This document shows positions 11,481 through 23,680 of a stretch of DNA of 64,000 nt, piece after piece (position 1 is the stretch's first letter; the number at the start of each line of letters is the position of its first letter). Source of the stretch: Perkinsus olseni (lineage: Eukaryota > Perkinsozoa > Perkinsida > Perkinsidae); contig JABANP010000224.1 of assembly GCA_013115135.1 (NCBI GenBank), forward strand, positions 17,147 to 81,146. The letters are read 5' to 3'. The position numbers and the translations under genes are program-made. The notes beneath the pieces were generated by a model. The model did no database searches. It was not told the DNA's origin and saw only the letters and a list, made by a program, of their open reading frames with translations.

Positions 11481-12364
11481 ATGGGCCGTGGTCCTTCCTG
11501 TTATTATCGGCTCTTGCTGTTTCTATTACTCCTTGCTGACTACCTCGGGTTGAGTCGGGCTGCTGAGGACCATCAACAACAGCAGCCGCCCGCCGCCGCC
11601 CTGCATGGGAGTGTCATCTCTGAGGGTTATGATGTCCAGGACAAACAGCAGGAAGCATACGATTGGGATTTGGTGATAGTGATACCGAGCCATATTACGG
11701 AGTTCTCTCGAAGATGTGCTGTTCGAGATGGATGGGCTCGTCAGTTGAGGGGTCATGAGCAGGTAATAGCATAATACCAACAATCGCCCAAATCATCATC
11801 CACTTCAGAATAACCGTGCCGGACTACGTACCATCAAATTAGTATTTACCGTTGGTGCTCATTACCCCGATAATTCCACCAGGGATACAGCAATGGCCGA
11901 GATGAAACAATTCGGTAGTGGTACCACAACATCACCAACCTCTCCTACTGCTTCCACTACCCCTCAGATGATATCATCACCCTTTGCCTTCCGACTTCGT
12001 GGATCGTTATGATGCCCTCGGTACCAAGGTGCGGTTATCATTCCGGGAAGCGGTGGATCAACTCGGCAGGTAGTAGAGGTTCTCATTACCCACGGACTTC
12101 GTACGAGACTCCGAAATTCGGAGTGTTTTCCAGTAAATTTCGAGTATTTCCGACAGGATGCAATATAAAGTCTGTAACGGATGTGAAGCCAAAATGGACA
12201 TGCAAAAACGAGCCCACTATGCCACATGCAGAAACGAGGCCACTATGCCTGGCATAGTATGCCACATGCAATACTGGCCTCAAATTTTTATTATAGCATG
12301 ATAGGTCGACCGCCGTTGTGGCGCCACTACCTGGAGACCTCATTTTTGCATGCGGCATTTCCTG

Positions 12365-12398
<34 letters not shown>

Positions 12399-14792
12399 GC
12401 AGCCTTCTCATGAGCTTCTTCATCATTCGCCTGGTTCAGGTTCCGCCTCGTCCTCAAGGCCGACACTGACAGCTATGTACACGTTAACAGGTAGTAGTAG
12501 AAGGCAGGTGATGGTGTTGATACAGCCGCTGTGATACAGACTACTGGAGTTCTTCGATAAGGAGCACATGTGGGATGGGGAGCCTGTCTATGCTGGCTCC
12601 TTCCGTCATGCACCGGTTATGTGGGAGCCTGAGAATAAAGATCATAAATGGTAATGATGGTGATGGAGAACAGCAGTTGATGATGATGGTCAGGTTCGAT
12701 GGTAAGTTTACTCAGATGACAGGCCTCACACAGTACCCATGGAATGCTCAGGGTAATGATATTATTATTACCTCCCCTCCTCTATTGGCCCCCTTCAGGT
12801 GGTGGTTATGTTATATCATACGACTTGGCCAAGTATCTCGCCCATCCACCATTACAGTTGAAGTCATGGACACATGAGGATGTAGGAGTAGGAGCATGGT
12901 TAATGTCTCTTGAGTAATAATAATAATAATACTAACAGCCCATACCATCAATACCACTCCTCCCGCTACTAGTTACCGTCGGATCGACATGCCAGTCGGC
13001 TTCGCTGCCCCCGAGTGTGAATGTGCCTTGGAGTGCGTGGACAAAATCAACGATCTGTAGGTTGTTATCCCAGACTCAGCTGCCTCTCCCCGTTTCCGCC
13101 ATCTACTCGATCTGATTCCTCTTCCCTTGTCCACACTCTCATCGCTGCTGTCCTTCAGCGGTGGCCGGCATCTCGTCATTGACCACTACGTTCCCCCCTA
13201 CCTACATCGGATACGTCAGAGGCGAATGGAGCTCTTCGGTGACGATTGTTGGTCCCCCCAGCGCTCTGCCGCGACAGTCCTCACGGTACCACAAAACCGG
13301 CATCATGGCGATCTCACAACGCGCCTTGGCAGGACCCTCCCTCCCCGATTGATCATGCTCCTGTGGATGACCATAGTCGACCTGAAGACGGGATTATTCC
13401 CGTGAATAGGAAGTGCTACGCTCCCATGTGGCTTGGTGGGGAAGATCTCCAGAACGAGTAAGGCTAGCGGTGTGGTCATCGCTCTCACAGAAGCCCAGGT
13501 ACGCTCTCACGCCACTGCAGTTGGCGCCGGCCTTCGCCAGCTCTGCACTGCAGTCCTCGACCCACCTAGAAGACCACAGTGACACTAGATCTGGGGTCTG
13601 CGGGATCCAGTTTGATTGGACTCCCTCGTCCGCGTCCTCCTCGGAAAGGTAGTGCGGTCGCTGGGCTGATGATGGCGGAGCGAGCAGGGATTTTCGGGTG
13701 CAAGCTGATCATTCCAAGTGTGCATGCGTGCGGATTATTTCTCTTCAGCAAAAGACGCAAACCAAACGGATTCGCTGTGGCTCGGCTTCTTCGTTCAAGT
13801 ACTCGACAATGAGAGATGTGGGTAAAAATCATTTTTGAAAGAAAAAATGCCGGGTCGGGGTTTCGAACCGGGGACTCTCGGGTGCCCTGACTATCTCGAG
13901 GCTCAGCGAGCTCCGCCACTTGGCCACGAATGCCTGGTGATGACGGTTGATTATCAGGTGCATGGTCTGCCGGGGCACCGACGGGTACGACTATGATGAG
14001 TTCGAGTGCGGTGACCCGACCTCGGTGATTCCAGCCGCGGTTAGTAGCTTCAATGGTGATGATCTTGACGAAGACCGAGAGGTCCGGGCCGACGTCGACT
14101 CCGCCGCTCTGCTGCCTTCCCTCTACTTCCTCCCGCTCGATCAATGGACTCCTCTAGGAGGGGACAGCGACTGCACAGCTGCTCCGGTCATTAAGAGAGG
14201 GCGCGTTACTCTACCGCAGTGTCAATATCTTGCATGGGCTGGTCATTATACCATCCTCAAATGGACCCAGCATGAGCCCCTCGCCCGACCTGCTTTGCAG
14301 CAGCAGAAGCGTGGCGCTGACCTCTGGGGTGATTGTTATGTATATGACCAGTATCACTGCCATCGACGTACTGTGAGTGGGTCGGAGGTTCTGTCGGACG
14401 AATCGGCTGCTGCAGACAGTACGATGGATTTCGGGTTGTTCTTCCTGCCTACTCGCGCGGAGCCTTCCCCGCCGGCCCTCGAGAGTTCCGAAAAAGTTGG
14501 TATTGTGCGCGTCATCGGTAGCAGGTCAGCCAAAGCACTCTCAGCAGCTTGGCTACTTTCAAAGGACCTCTTCCGGCTGGTCATTCTAGTGCTGGTCGTC
14601 TTCGTCGTCGTCAAACTCCTCTCCGCTCTGCTGCATCGGAGTACCACACCTCTCCCTATTCCTCGCGGACGAAGTCGGACCGACTCCTTCACTCAAGGCG
14701 GTCGACCAGGGTCGAAAAGATTCGCCCTGAGGAAACTGGTGTGCAAGCTCTTCCGGGACTACCACCCCATCAATTCCAACTTCAGCGTTTGA
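11481..14792 (+). CDS. GT31-like glycosyltransferase, array unit 2
   Basis: Same architecture as unit 1, with a near-identical start (MGRGPSCYYR), first introns and 12590-12930 block. The Gln run is shorter. The DxD exon is FRLVLKADTDSYVHVN, followed by an intron absent from units 1 and 4, then EFFDKEHMW. The Cys-rich part is clear: LVIDHYVPPYLHRIRQRR, HSDTRSGVCGIQFDW, then from about 13947 a long exon (MVCRGTDGYDYDEFEC, RVTLPQCQYLAW) ending in a membrane helix (LVILVLVVFVVVKLLSALL) and a basic tail. The third intron is long, about 360 nt, with a (TCA)n run and a dispersed repeat. The C-terminal exon differs from unit 1 much more than the N-terminal ones do. The substrate is unknown. Confidence 0.75.
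12367..12399. repeat. (TCA)n microsatellite
   Basis: About eleven TCA triplets inside the long intron of GT31 unit 2, just upstream of the DxD exon. Confidence 0.95.
13850..13926 (-). repeat. tRNA-like sequence (probably tRNA-derived SINE) in unit 2 intron
   Basis: On the minus strand an A-box (TGGCCAAGTGGCGGAG) and a perfect B-box (GGTTCGAAACC) are spaced as in a Ser/Leu-type tRNA with a long variable arm. The sequence is followed by a short T run. Acceptor and T-stem pairing are poor, so a working tRNA is unlikely. A degenerate tRNA gene or SINE head is the better reading. Confidence 0.6.
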
Positions 14793-14984
14793 TATTCCCT
14801 CGCGTCCTCCGAGTGTTGTATAGCCTTTCTATTACCATTACCGTTGTCCTCTTCCTCGCCGTTTCTAGTATGTTCTTCGTCCCTTTGACCAGCCTCGAGC
14901 TTGTCGCGTTGCCCTTCTGCTGTCGAGCTCTCCTCCAGTTATATTGTTTGCCCGTCCAGCACCCCGGTGCCTGGGAAAATAACA

Positions 14985-17900
14985 ATGAAATTTACATCAG
15001 AAACAGCAGCGATAGACAGGAGTTCGGAAGGCACTCATACTCACCGAGCCGGCAGGGGTCGGTCTGGGCTGCTCATGTATATGCTTCTGGCCTCCCTTCT
15101 TGCCCTGTCAACGAAGGCCTCGGCCGCTGAGGTCCTCCCCATCCCTCCTGCCGACTCGCCAAGTCATCGCCCCTCGGCATCAGTACCAGTGTCGCAGCCG
15201 ATGTACGATGGTAGTCGAAGACAGGTCGATGGTAAGGGGAATCTTATGTTGACCTTTGCAGATGACAGTGCTAGCGAATCTCAGGTGAGGATGCTCTCCA
15301 GTTCCCTTCGTGATTAGTAGCTTTTGGTCTAGGTCGTTTTGCCCAACCTTGAGCCCACCTACCCACCCGATGAGCACTTCGACTGGGATCTGGTGATCGT
15401 GGTCCCGACCCACATAACGGAGTTCTCTCGTCGATGTGCCGTCCGCGACAGCTGGGCGCGTCAGCTCAGAGGTCATGAACAGGTTAGTTCTCACTGCAAT
15501 TAGTATCTTAGGTCGAAGCGTGTTCTCCGCAGGGCAATCGATCGGGCAAAAGAACAGTAAAGTTGGTATTCATCGTTGGAGCCCACGCCCCTGACGATCG
15601 AACGCGGGCCATGGCGGAGGCAGAGCAGCGGCAATTTGGTAAGCCGGTCACCCACCTTCAATACGCTCTTACCTCCTTCTCAGGTGACATCCACGTCCTC
15701 CCATCAGAGTTTGTAGACGAGTACCGCTCCTTGGCCACAAAGACGCGGCTTTCTATGCGTGATGCTGTGCACAATATCGGAAAGTTGGTCGAAACTGCTG
15801 TCTGCCGTGCCACTGAGGTCTTGCCTTCGTTCAGGTTCCGGCTCCTTCTCAAGACGGACACCGACAGCTTTGTCCACTTAGAAAGGTGAGAGAGGTCCTT
15901 CCCTCCTTTCTCGTAGTGGTGTGCTCTCAGGCTGCTCAAGTTCATCGATAAGGAGGGAATGTGGAACGATCGTCGAGTATATGCTGGGGCCTTCCGGACG
16001 GACGTCGTCGAATGGCGGCCAGAGGAAAAGGGCTCAAAATGGTATACCACTCCTTCCCCGCATCGTCATCGTCTTGCTCGTGCAGGTGGGATGGTGACTT
16101 CAAACAGATGACGGGCCTCGAGCACTACCCCTACAACGCGAAGGGTGAGTTTATCATTTTCATCAGCTAGTAGAAGAAGCATCGTCTTCGCTAGGCGCTG
16201 GGTACATAGTATCCTACGACCTCGCCAAGTACCTGGCTGACCCGCCTTTGCCACTTCGTCGGTGGACTCACGAGGACGTCGGTGTGGGGTCGTGGTTGAT
16301 GGCCATTGAGTACGTCTCGAAGGCTGCGTCTCCTCTGCTATCCCTCTCCTCCTCCTTCAGTCACCGTCGTGTCTCGATGCCGATATCCTTCATGACGCCC
16401 GAGTGCGGCTGTGGTGCGACCTGTGATGAGGATACGTTTTATCAGGACGAGGACGATGAGATCTTACGCAAGGAGTAGGTATCTTTCGACGGCATCACCA
16501 GTGCGCTCGAAAGTGTCATTTCCATTCTCATCAAAAACCTGGTTTTTCCATTGATACACTGTGGAAAAATTTTCAGATTTTCTGAAATTTTCACGCCGAA
16601 AATTCTGCGCATCCGCCGCGACGCTTTTTCCGGTCCCACATTTTTTCTAATCTTTCAATACCACACCAATCGTTTCCAATCCCATTACCAAAACCAGGAC
16701 GATTCGTCTATCTTCCTTCGTCCCACCTCAGACCGGTGGTCATAGATCACTACGTCCCAGAGTACCTCCAGCGTTGGCGACAGCGACGGTACGAGGTCAT
16801 TGGCGACGCTTGCTGGGCCTCGGCCGCGGACGGCGTTGGTCATCTCCCGAGGGACATCATCGAGGTTGATGATAGTCACAACTCCGCCTTTACTACTGGC
16901 ATGATGGGCTACACGTAAGCCGAGGGAAGTCTCTCTGGTGGTTGAAGGGGCAGCGGCGGTGTTAGGTACCGTTTTCATCCGTTGGGGGCCTACGGTTACC
17001 CTATCCTACCCGACCATAGTGACACCAGATCCGGGAGTGTGCCAACTGACATTCCAGTGGGAACGGGATAGTGATAAGCGAGAATACGGGCGCAGTGAAT
17101 CCCCGAGCCCGTCGCCGGCCGCTGGACGGTTGAGGGCCGCCAGTCGTCGAGAAGAACGTGACGACAGCGAAGTTGGAGGCAGCAGAAAACAGAGGTGGGT
17201 GGTAGGGGTTGATGTTTTTAGTAGCCTTTGAGCCCACTAGGAGCACTAGGCGACGAATTGCCGGATGGGAGTGGCACTTTTGGACTTCTCTTGTCTACTG
17301 CCATCGCAAGCCAGCGTAGGCCTCAGTAGTTCTGAAGGCGGCTGAGTCTTCCTCAGCCATCTTCAGCCTGCTCCTTTCTGCTATGGCTATGCCCGGTACT
17401 AGCAAGTATCACAAGTTTCGGTGACGAGATGTGACACTTCGCTAGAGAAGAAAAGATCTCTACAGCGCAATCCTTCGTACGCCTATAAGTAGCTACCCGG
17501 CTATCCATCAATAATGCTCTCTCCTGCAGGGGACGGAAGTGTCTGTCCGTGTCAGATTTGTGGTCTGTCGAGGAAGCGACGGCAACGAGTACGATGAGTT
17601 CGAATGCACCGCGTCCTCCCTCCTGAGCATACCGTCGACCAACGAAGACAGCCGGAATCAGCCTCTGCAGGCGGCCTCGATGGAAGCATCGCTGCAGCTC
17701 CAAGACGACTGGAAGAGGGTACCCGAGGCCTCCCCCAGCGCCTGCGCTCGCCCCATTCTCGTCCGGGACCTCATCCCGCTGGCCGAGTGTGAGGAGCTCG
17801 GCCGATTTTACACTCAATCGGAGGAGTCCGAAGACAGCCCTGTCGATAGAGGAATCCCGAATTCTCTCGGGCGATCCAGAATCGGAGTCGGGGTATATTA

Positions 17901-18313
17901 GGTCGACCCAGGGACTTCTCATTGCATGGTCGTCATCATCACCCTCTCCCTTCAACCCTGGTTCTATCGGTCAGTGTACTGTATACAACGCTACGGGTTG
18001 CGACAGCGCAAGGTATCCGCCATCTGCGATTTCCTTCGGCGAGGAGGTTCAAGTGTACCGGCCTTCCACCGACCATCTAAAGCCTATGAAATCGCCCTGG
18101 TCCCTCTCTAGAAGGAAGCCTGTTGTACAGGTGGGTCGCCTGGCCTCGTCACGGTCGATCAGTGGGGACGGACCAGATGGCATCATCGAGGGTTGGCGAT
18201 GGCTCATCACACCACCACTAATTTGTATTCTTCTATGTGTTGGTGGCCTCTTCCTGCTGCGGCGGTGGTTGCTGAAGAGGGGCGGTCGTGTGGCTCGAGA
18301 TCGACGAGAATGA
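14985..18313 (+). CDS. GT31-like glycosyltransferase, array unit 3 (most diverged)
   Basis: The N-terminal exon has a short cytosol-like stretch before a hydrophobic segment (MYMLLASLLALS), so it could start at an internal Met as a signal peptide or act as an anchor. Later exons: HFDWDLVIVVPTHITEFS, KLVFIVGAHAPDD, RSLATKTRLSMRDAVHN, FRLLLKTDTDSFVHLE (DxD), FIDKEGMWNDRRVYAGAF, DFKQMTGLEHYPYNAKG, SYDLAKYLADPPLPLRRW, HEDVGVGSWLM, PECGCGATC, VIDHYVPEYLQRWRQRR, CRGSDGNEYDEFEC. A C-terminal helix (LICILLCVGGLFLL) and basic tail end at 18313. One extra base at about 17036 breaks the DTRSG-VCQLTFQW frame, and another frame change occurs between about 17800 and 17900. It is not part of the near-identical patch shared by units 1, 2 and 4. 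Confidence 0.72.
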
Positions 18314-18592
18314 TGATGGCCATTACTGGAGGAATCTTAGGTTGAAGCTTGTCTTTTGTTTGCTGCTGTCGTATGCTGTTTGTCATGTATAGTACTCCTT
18401 CTGATACTACTACCACTCCTCCGTCACCTCGCAGCTTCAACGGTCGTCGTGTCTCCGACCATTCTGCTGCTGCTGATCTCAATTTATACCATCTTGTGGA
18501 TTTCCCTATCCCCTCGGTTGGGGATAGCCATCCCCAATCCCTCGCTCGTACGCGAAAATTACTCTTCCACAATCTAAGGGGGTCCGTCTGCG

Positions 18593-21269
18593 ATGGTTCT
18601 AAAGTGGCTGCTGGCCTCGTCCCTGCTACTGTAGTTAAAACTAAGACAAAATATATTTTCGCAGTCCCCTTCGATGGTCTTGTACCAACTCATCGCTCAG
18701 CTCGCTGACTCGAGTGTGATAGTCGTCGTCATTATTATCATTGCAACTCTCCATCCTGTTCCATTACCTACTCCACCAGGGCGGCAGTATCTTAGGTCGA
18801 AGCTTGACAATGATACCAACTGAAGATACCTAGCTGGAGCTTGGAAATTTTCTCGAGGTCAGACTGTTCCTTGCTGAATTTATGGGGTTGTGTTGGCGTG
18901 GTGGGAGGAAGCTCCTAGTAGGAGGGGCTTTGAGGTGACCCTCATCATGTCCGATAATAACCATCAGAGTGCAGAGGGAGGGGAGGAGGCGTAGAATACG
19001 ATTGGGATTTGGTGATAGTGATACCGAGCCATATTACGGAGTTCTCTCGAAGATGTGCTGTTCGAGATGGATGGGCTCGTCAGTTGAGGGGTCATGAGCA
19101 GGTAATAGTATAATACCAACAATCGCCCAAATCATCATCCACTTCAGAATAACCGTGCCGGACTACGTACCATCAAATTAGTATTTACCGTTGGTGCTCA
19201 TTACCCCGATAATTCCACCAGGGATACAGCAATGGCCGAGATGAAGCAATTCGGTAGTAGTACCACAACATCACCAACCTCTACTCCTGCTTCCACTACC
19301 CCTCAGATGATATTATCACTTTGCCTCCCGACTTCAACGACTATTATCGGAATCTCGCCACCAAGACCAGGCTATCCATCCACGAGATCGTGCACCGAAC
19401 CAATTCGTACCATAATTCCCCCTACTCCTGCCGGGCCATCACCCCCACACTCAGGTTCAAGCTTCTCCTGAAGGCCGATACCGACTCTTACGTCCACGTG
19501 GACCGTCTTCTCGACTTCATCGACTCCACAACCTGTGGGAGAAGGGCCGGACGATCTACGCAGGAGCCTTCGAGACCACCAACGTCGTTTGGAACCCTCG
19601 AGACAAGGACAATAAATGGTCGGTCGCCTTCCTCAGTCTGATAGCTGCTCATTTCGTGATCATCAGGTACGATGGTGAGTTCGCTGAGTTGACCGGAATA
19701 GAGAAATACCCGTGGCATGCAAAAGGTATCTTTATGACATGAGCATTCACAGAAGAGGTCGACATCTATCAGGTGCTGGGTATATGCTGTCTTACAAACT
19801 GGCAAAGTATCTTTCCGACCCGCCCGTTCCCCTGAGATCCTGGATTCACGAGGACGTTGGTATCGGCGCCTGGCTCATGCCTGTGTCGTAGGGCATCCTG
19901 CCGAGGTTACCTTCATCACTGTCCTCCTCTTCAGTTGGGAACGGGTCGACATGCCAGTTCGCTTTATGGAGCCCCAGTGTGATTGCGCCACCTCCTGTAC
20001 CCATACCATGTTCCACCAGGACGTCAATGATCCGAACGAGTGGGGGGACTCTCCAGCGGCTGCTGAGGGACTGTTGGTGTCTTCTGTTACAGAGTTGTTG
20101 TTATCGACCATTACGTCCCCGAGTACCTCCATCGGTGGCGGCAACGACGCTTCGAGCTCTTCGCCGACGACTGTTGGGCACCTCGACCTTCTGATGTGAG
20201 TCCCTGTCTCGAGCGGGCCGTCCTTCCACTATAGGGGACTTCTACAGACGATTAGACTTAGAAATTCGAACCCGACGGTTGTCGATGCTGCTGGTTGAAG
20301 TTTAGAAGCTAATCAAACTACTGGATCGGGATTTTCGGCTGAATTTCCTCGTACCACTCCTTTCCTTATTCAGACAGCATCGCCTTTGGTCGACATCGAA
20401 CCTTCTGCTGCCGCGACGGCCGACTATCTACCGCCAGTCGAGATGGGATTCTATGATATGAAGTGGGAATCTTTGACTTCCGAGTCTCGCCAGAGTCAAC
20501 CTTAGATACCAGTTCGAGCCGTTGAGATCTCGAGCTAAGCCGCCCATAATACCATCCCATGCTGATACTCGTTCCGGCGTGTGTCAAATATCATTCACTT
20601 TCGAGGATGTCTCCGAGCCAGGGTCGCTCGGTCTCCGCGCCTCGAAAAGGTACGCCAAAATTCAGTTTGTCGATCCTGATGTCTCAGCTCAGTTACCGAG
20701 TTTGTCGGGGTAGCGACGGGAGCATTTACGACGACTTCGAGTGTGACGAGGTGGAACGAGAAGAGGACCGAAGCGTCGAGGCTGACTGGAAGGATCGGTC
20801 GTCATCATCATCCTGCAGCAGCAGCCAACCTCCTCTTCTACAACGAGGGCCCCTCACGCTCAATCAGTGTCTTCAACTGGCGTCCATCAACGACGACAAA
20901 GATGGTCGGGGGTGGGCAAGTTGGAATGAAGACTCTGGTCTGTGCCGGTTGCTGCCGTCCAATTCTTGCTATACAACGGGACCGCAGTCCGAAGGAGTTA
21001 ACGAACACTCCGCTTCTCGATTGTACCAGCATGTTGCTTCCTCAACTTCCTTTCACCTCGAGCCTCGTGTCCACCAGTACGGCCTTGCCAAAGATTCTTA
21101 CTTAGCCACCGGCTGGCAGCAGCTCGTCCTGTTTATTATAATAATAATTCCCCTTGTCTTTTGGATACTGTGCAGGAGTAAGTGCTGCTTGCCATTGATT
21201 GGACGTCTAAGAAGGAACAGACGACGGCGTCACAGCGGCGCCGGCAGCGGCATCTCTCCAGTTGACTGA
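18593..21269 (+). CDS. GT31-like glycosyltransferase, array unit 4 (5' end uncertain)
   Basis: From about 18995 the DNA is near-identical to units 1 and 2 (EYDWDLVIVIPSHITEFS, then KLVFTVGAHYPDN), with homology starting abruptly inside the first shared exon. A candidate signal exon (MVLKWLLASSLL) with a good GTAG donor lies at 18593, but the join is not proven. Downstream: NLATKTRLSIHEIVH, FKLLLKADTDSYVHVDRLLD (DxD, no intron here), FAELTGIEKYPWHAKG, SYKLAKYLSDPPVPLRSW, HEDVGIGAWLM, IDHYVPEYLHRWRQRR, DTRSGVCQISF, CRGSDGSIYDDFEC. A PAN/Apple-like segment follows (PLTLNQCLQLA ... WNEDSGLCRLLPSN), then a C-terminal helix (LVLFIIIIIPLVFWIL) and an Arg-rich tail. The 3' half is continuous and looks intact. 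Confidence 0.7.
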
Positions 21270-22517
21270 TCATATTATTTGTATACTAACAATTCCTGCA
21301 CCTCTTCTCTGTACACACTCCGCCTTTTGTTAATAGTTCCCGGCAACACGAATCACAAACAAAACGGTTAGGTGGTTAGAGGCTATCCAGTAACCCTGGA
21401 GGACCACAGTTGTACTATTTGCTTGACTCACGTCGTGTTGAGAACGGCGGTGAGTATACGATGTACCGGAGGATGTGTAAAGGAAGAGGCAATCGAAGGG
21501 CCACCCTGACCTTTCGGGCTCCCTAGTCACTCGAAAATCCCCAGCTGACGTTGACCTCCCGCTGAGAGCAACATTCCCTGGCTTGATGAGCAGGGCCTAG
21601 TTAACAGGCTCAACTGATCCGCCATTGCGAGAGGCTTCATCGAAGCCGTACTGTCGGCGTTGGACTTAAAGTTACGCACTCAAAAATCGTAGGCCAGGCA
21701 CTACCAAACGCTACGCGAGTGACATTCAGACAAGACGCCCAACGGGGCAAATGTCAAGGACGTGACCGGGCACTCTCTAAAGAGGAGGAAGGGTGGTCAT
21801 CACCTCGGCCTCAGGGATACTCACTACTCGTTTGAGGGTCGTCTCGGCGGTGATGCAGGACAGATTGCTGCACTCAACACACAGACGGCCTGAGTGCTGC
21901 TCGAGGTGGTCCAATACGTTTTGGCTCTCCTGCCACCAACCGTAGCCTTTACGTTGGTATCTAAAAATTTGTGAAGTGCTATGATGGAGTTATGATATGA
22001 CGGAAACGTTAGTGTGTGATTTTTCTAACGCCGAAGAGCGGCTCAGTCAGGATAGCACCGAAGTGTCTTGTTTCAAGAGGGATGAGTTTAGGCGAGTTTA
22101 TTGAGCACAGAAAGAAGCGATCAGGCAGAGGGTAGACATACCTAAGAAACGTGTTCATTTCGGATACGTCAGTGGGCGAGTCCGTTCAAAGCGCTCGAAG
22201 TTCGGGAAAGATATCTCAAGTTGATTAGAGTACGTCGCAAAGAGTATCTTAGGTTGACTCGAGTAGTGGGCAGAATGTTACGTCTGAACTCGTCGGTGCA
22301 GCTTCTCCTTCACCTGGTGGACCCATTTGAAGTGATGGGATTTGAGGAGGACCGGATAAACGCACGCTAAAGATTCGTTCTTCACCTTGCCACCGCCTCG
22401 GTTCGACCTAAGATACGCTCGAAAAGCCAGAACCTTCTGAGGGACCTGACGCGAACCCCGGGCAATAGACTGATCAGCGTCTCCCCTACATCAATCCCAA
22501 CCACGGCCTTCGTCACA
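21270..22517. other. Intergenic; dispersed motifs, no gene seen
   Basis: About 1.2 kb with no supported frame. It holds a segment (about 21646-21680) similar to part of the 157-nt intron of the cyclotransferase gene (about 4331-4365), and copies of the TATCTTAGGTCGAAGC-like motif at about 22243 (partial) and 22401 (reverse). Confidence 0.5.
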
Positions 22518-22963
22518 TCACAGGCGAGCGGGAACTGGTCGAATAACGAGGGGGTGGTCTATGCAGGAAGACGTCCTGGACGAAGTAAATTCTATCGGCG
22601 GGAGTACGCGGACTGAAGGGAGGCCGCCGTCTTGTGTCACTCGGTCAACGTAGTGGCCGTAGACGGCGTTGTAGCCCTCGTCTTCGACCACTTGCCTGAG
22701 GATGTTAACTTCACTGCTGTCGTGAAGGCTGCTGCCTACAAGAATGACTGAATATTTCCGCCGGGAATTTGATGGAGCTGATCTGAGTCGGCGTGGACGA
22801 TCCAATGCTCGGCTTCCCGCAGCCGATGGGTCTTCTTCATCATCTTGTTACGGCGTCTTTCCATAACTTCACTCGAGTATTCGCCGATCCACTCCTCCAC
22901 ACTCACACTGGAAGCGTATCTTAGGTCGAAGCCTGCATCATACGAAATCGTAAGATGCGTCAC
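22518..22963 (-). CDS. Glycosyltransferase-like fragment (GT-A style), possibly a partial gene
   Basis: Two adjoining minus-strand frames read like one protein. The first is WIGEYSSEVMERRRNKMMKK then EHWIVHADSDQLHQIPGG. The second is EVNILRQVVEDEGYNAVYG then HYVDRVTQDGGLP. A 26-nt GT-AG intron (from GTAGGCAGC) would join them in phase. An acidic ADSD after a hydrophobic strand, followed by NAVYGHYVDR, resembles glycosyltransferase-like proteins that keep a D-D metal site. The enzyme cannot be named. No clear 5' exons were found above 22963, and the last 25 residues may be out of frame. It may be a decayed gene. Confidence 0.4.
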
Positions 22964-23680
22964 CCGTTTATCAGATCTCTGAACTCCACAAGTTCTCGAG
23001 AGTCCGGTGTCTGCGAATGCAATATGATGAGCATTTGACTGGGCGGTATGCCGAGGCCGACGTAATGGCTTATAAAATGTGGAGCCAGCAGGAGGTCATC
23101 CTTGGTGCCTACCGAACTGTTTCACACAGCAACTGCAGGAGTGAGCTGCGTACTAAAGACTGTCTGCAACCATACACGTCCACCATCGTCACCAAGGCCG
23201 GACGATGGCAAGGCCTGTGACACGACCGGGTCCCTCAGCAGAGGTTCGATGCTCGAGTAGGATAGCGTCGCGGCGACGAGTACCGTCACGGCCTGACTTG
23301 CCGGTCTGGCGAGAGTACAGAGTAGACGCACTCACAAGTATGCCAAACGTGAGCAAGGTGCTCTGTTGGGCTGAGCCCAGCCGGTTACTGGAAAGGTCTG
23401 ATGGTAGGGGTGACACCATTTAATGAGCGACCATCTACCACGAGGCCTTCCGAACTTTCAGCACAGCGCCGTCGATTATTAGTCAACACAAGAAAGGCCG
23501 CTCTTGCATGGCGAAGACTCGTCCATCAGTACGAGCACATGTTGTGTCCCTCAACGCAGGCCATGGTCAGCGTGGCCATCAGCCTGATGGTCAGTGTACT
23601 CGAGCCGCCCTCATCCACTGACAACGCAAAAGCGCGATGACGAGTTTACCAATCCGGCGGGCGTGAGGAAACCAGGGTTC

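Noticed and set aside
13850..13926. A functional tRNA-Ser/Leu gene
   Set aside because: A- and B-boxes are present, but the acceptor and T stems have several mismatches and no sound anticodon arm was found, so it is listed as a tRNA-derived repeat.
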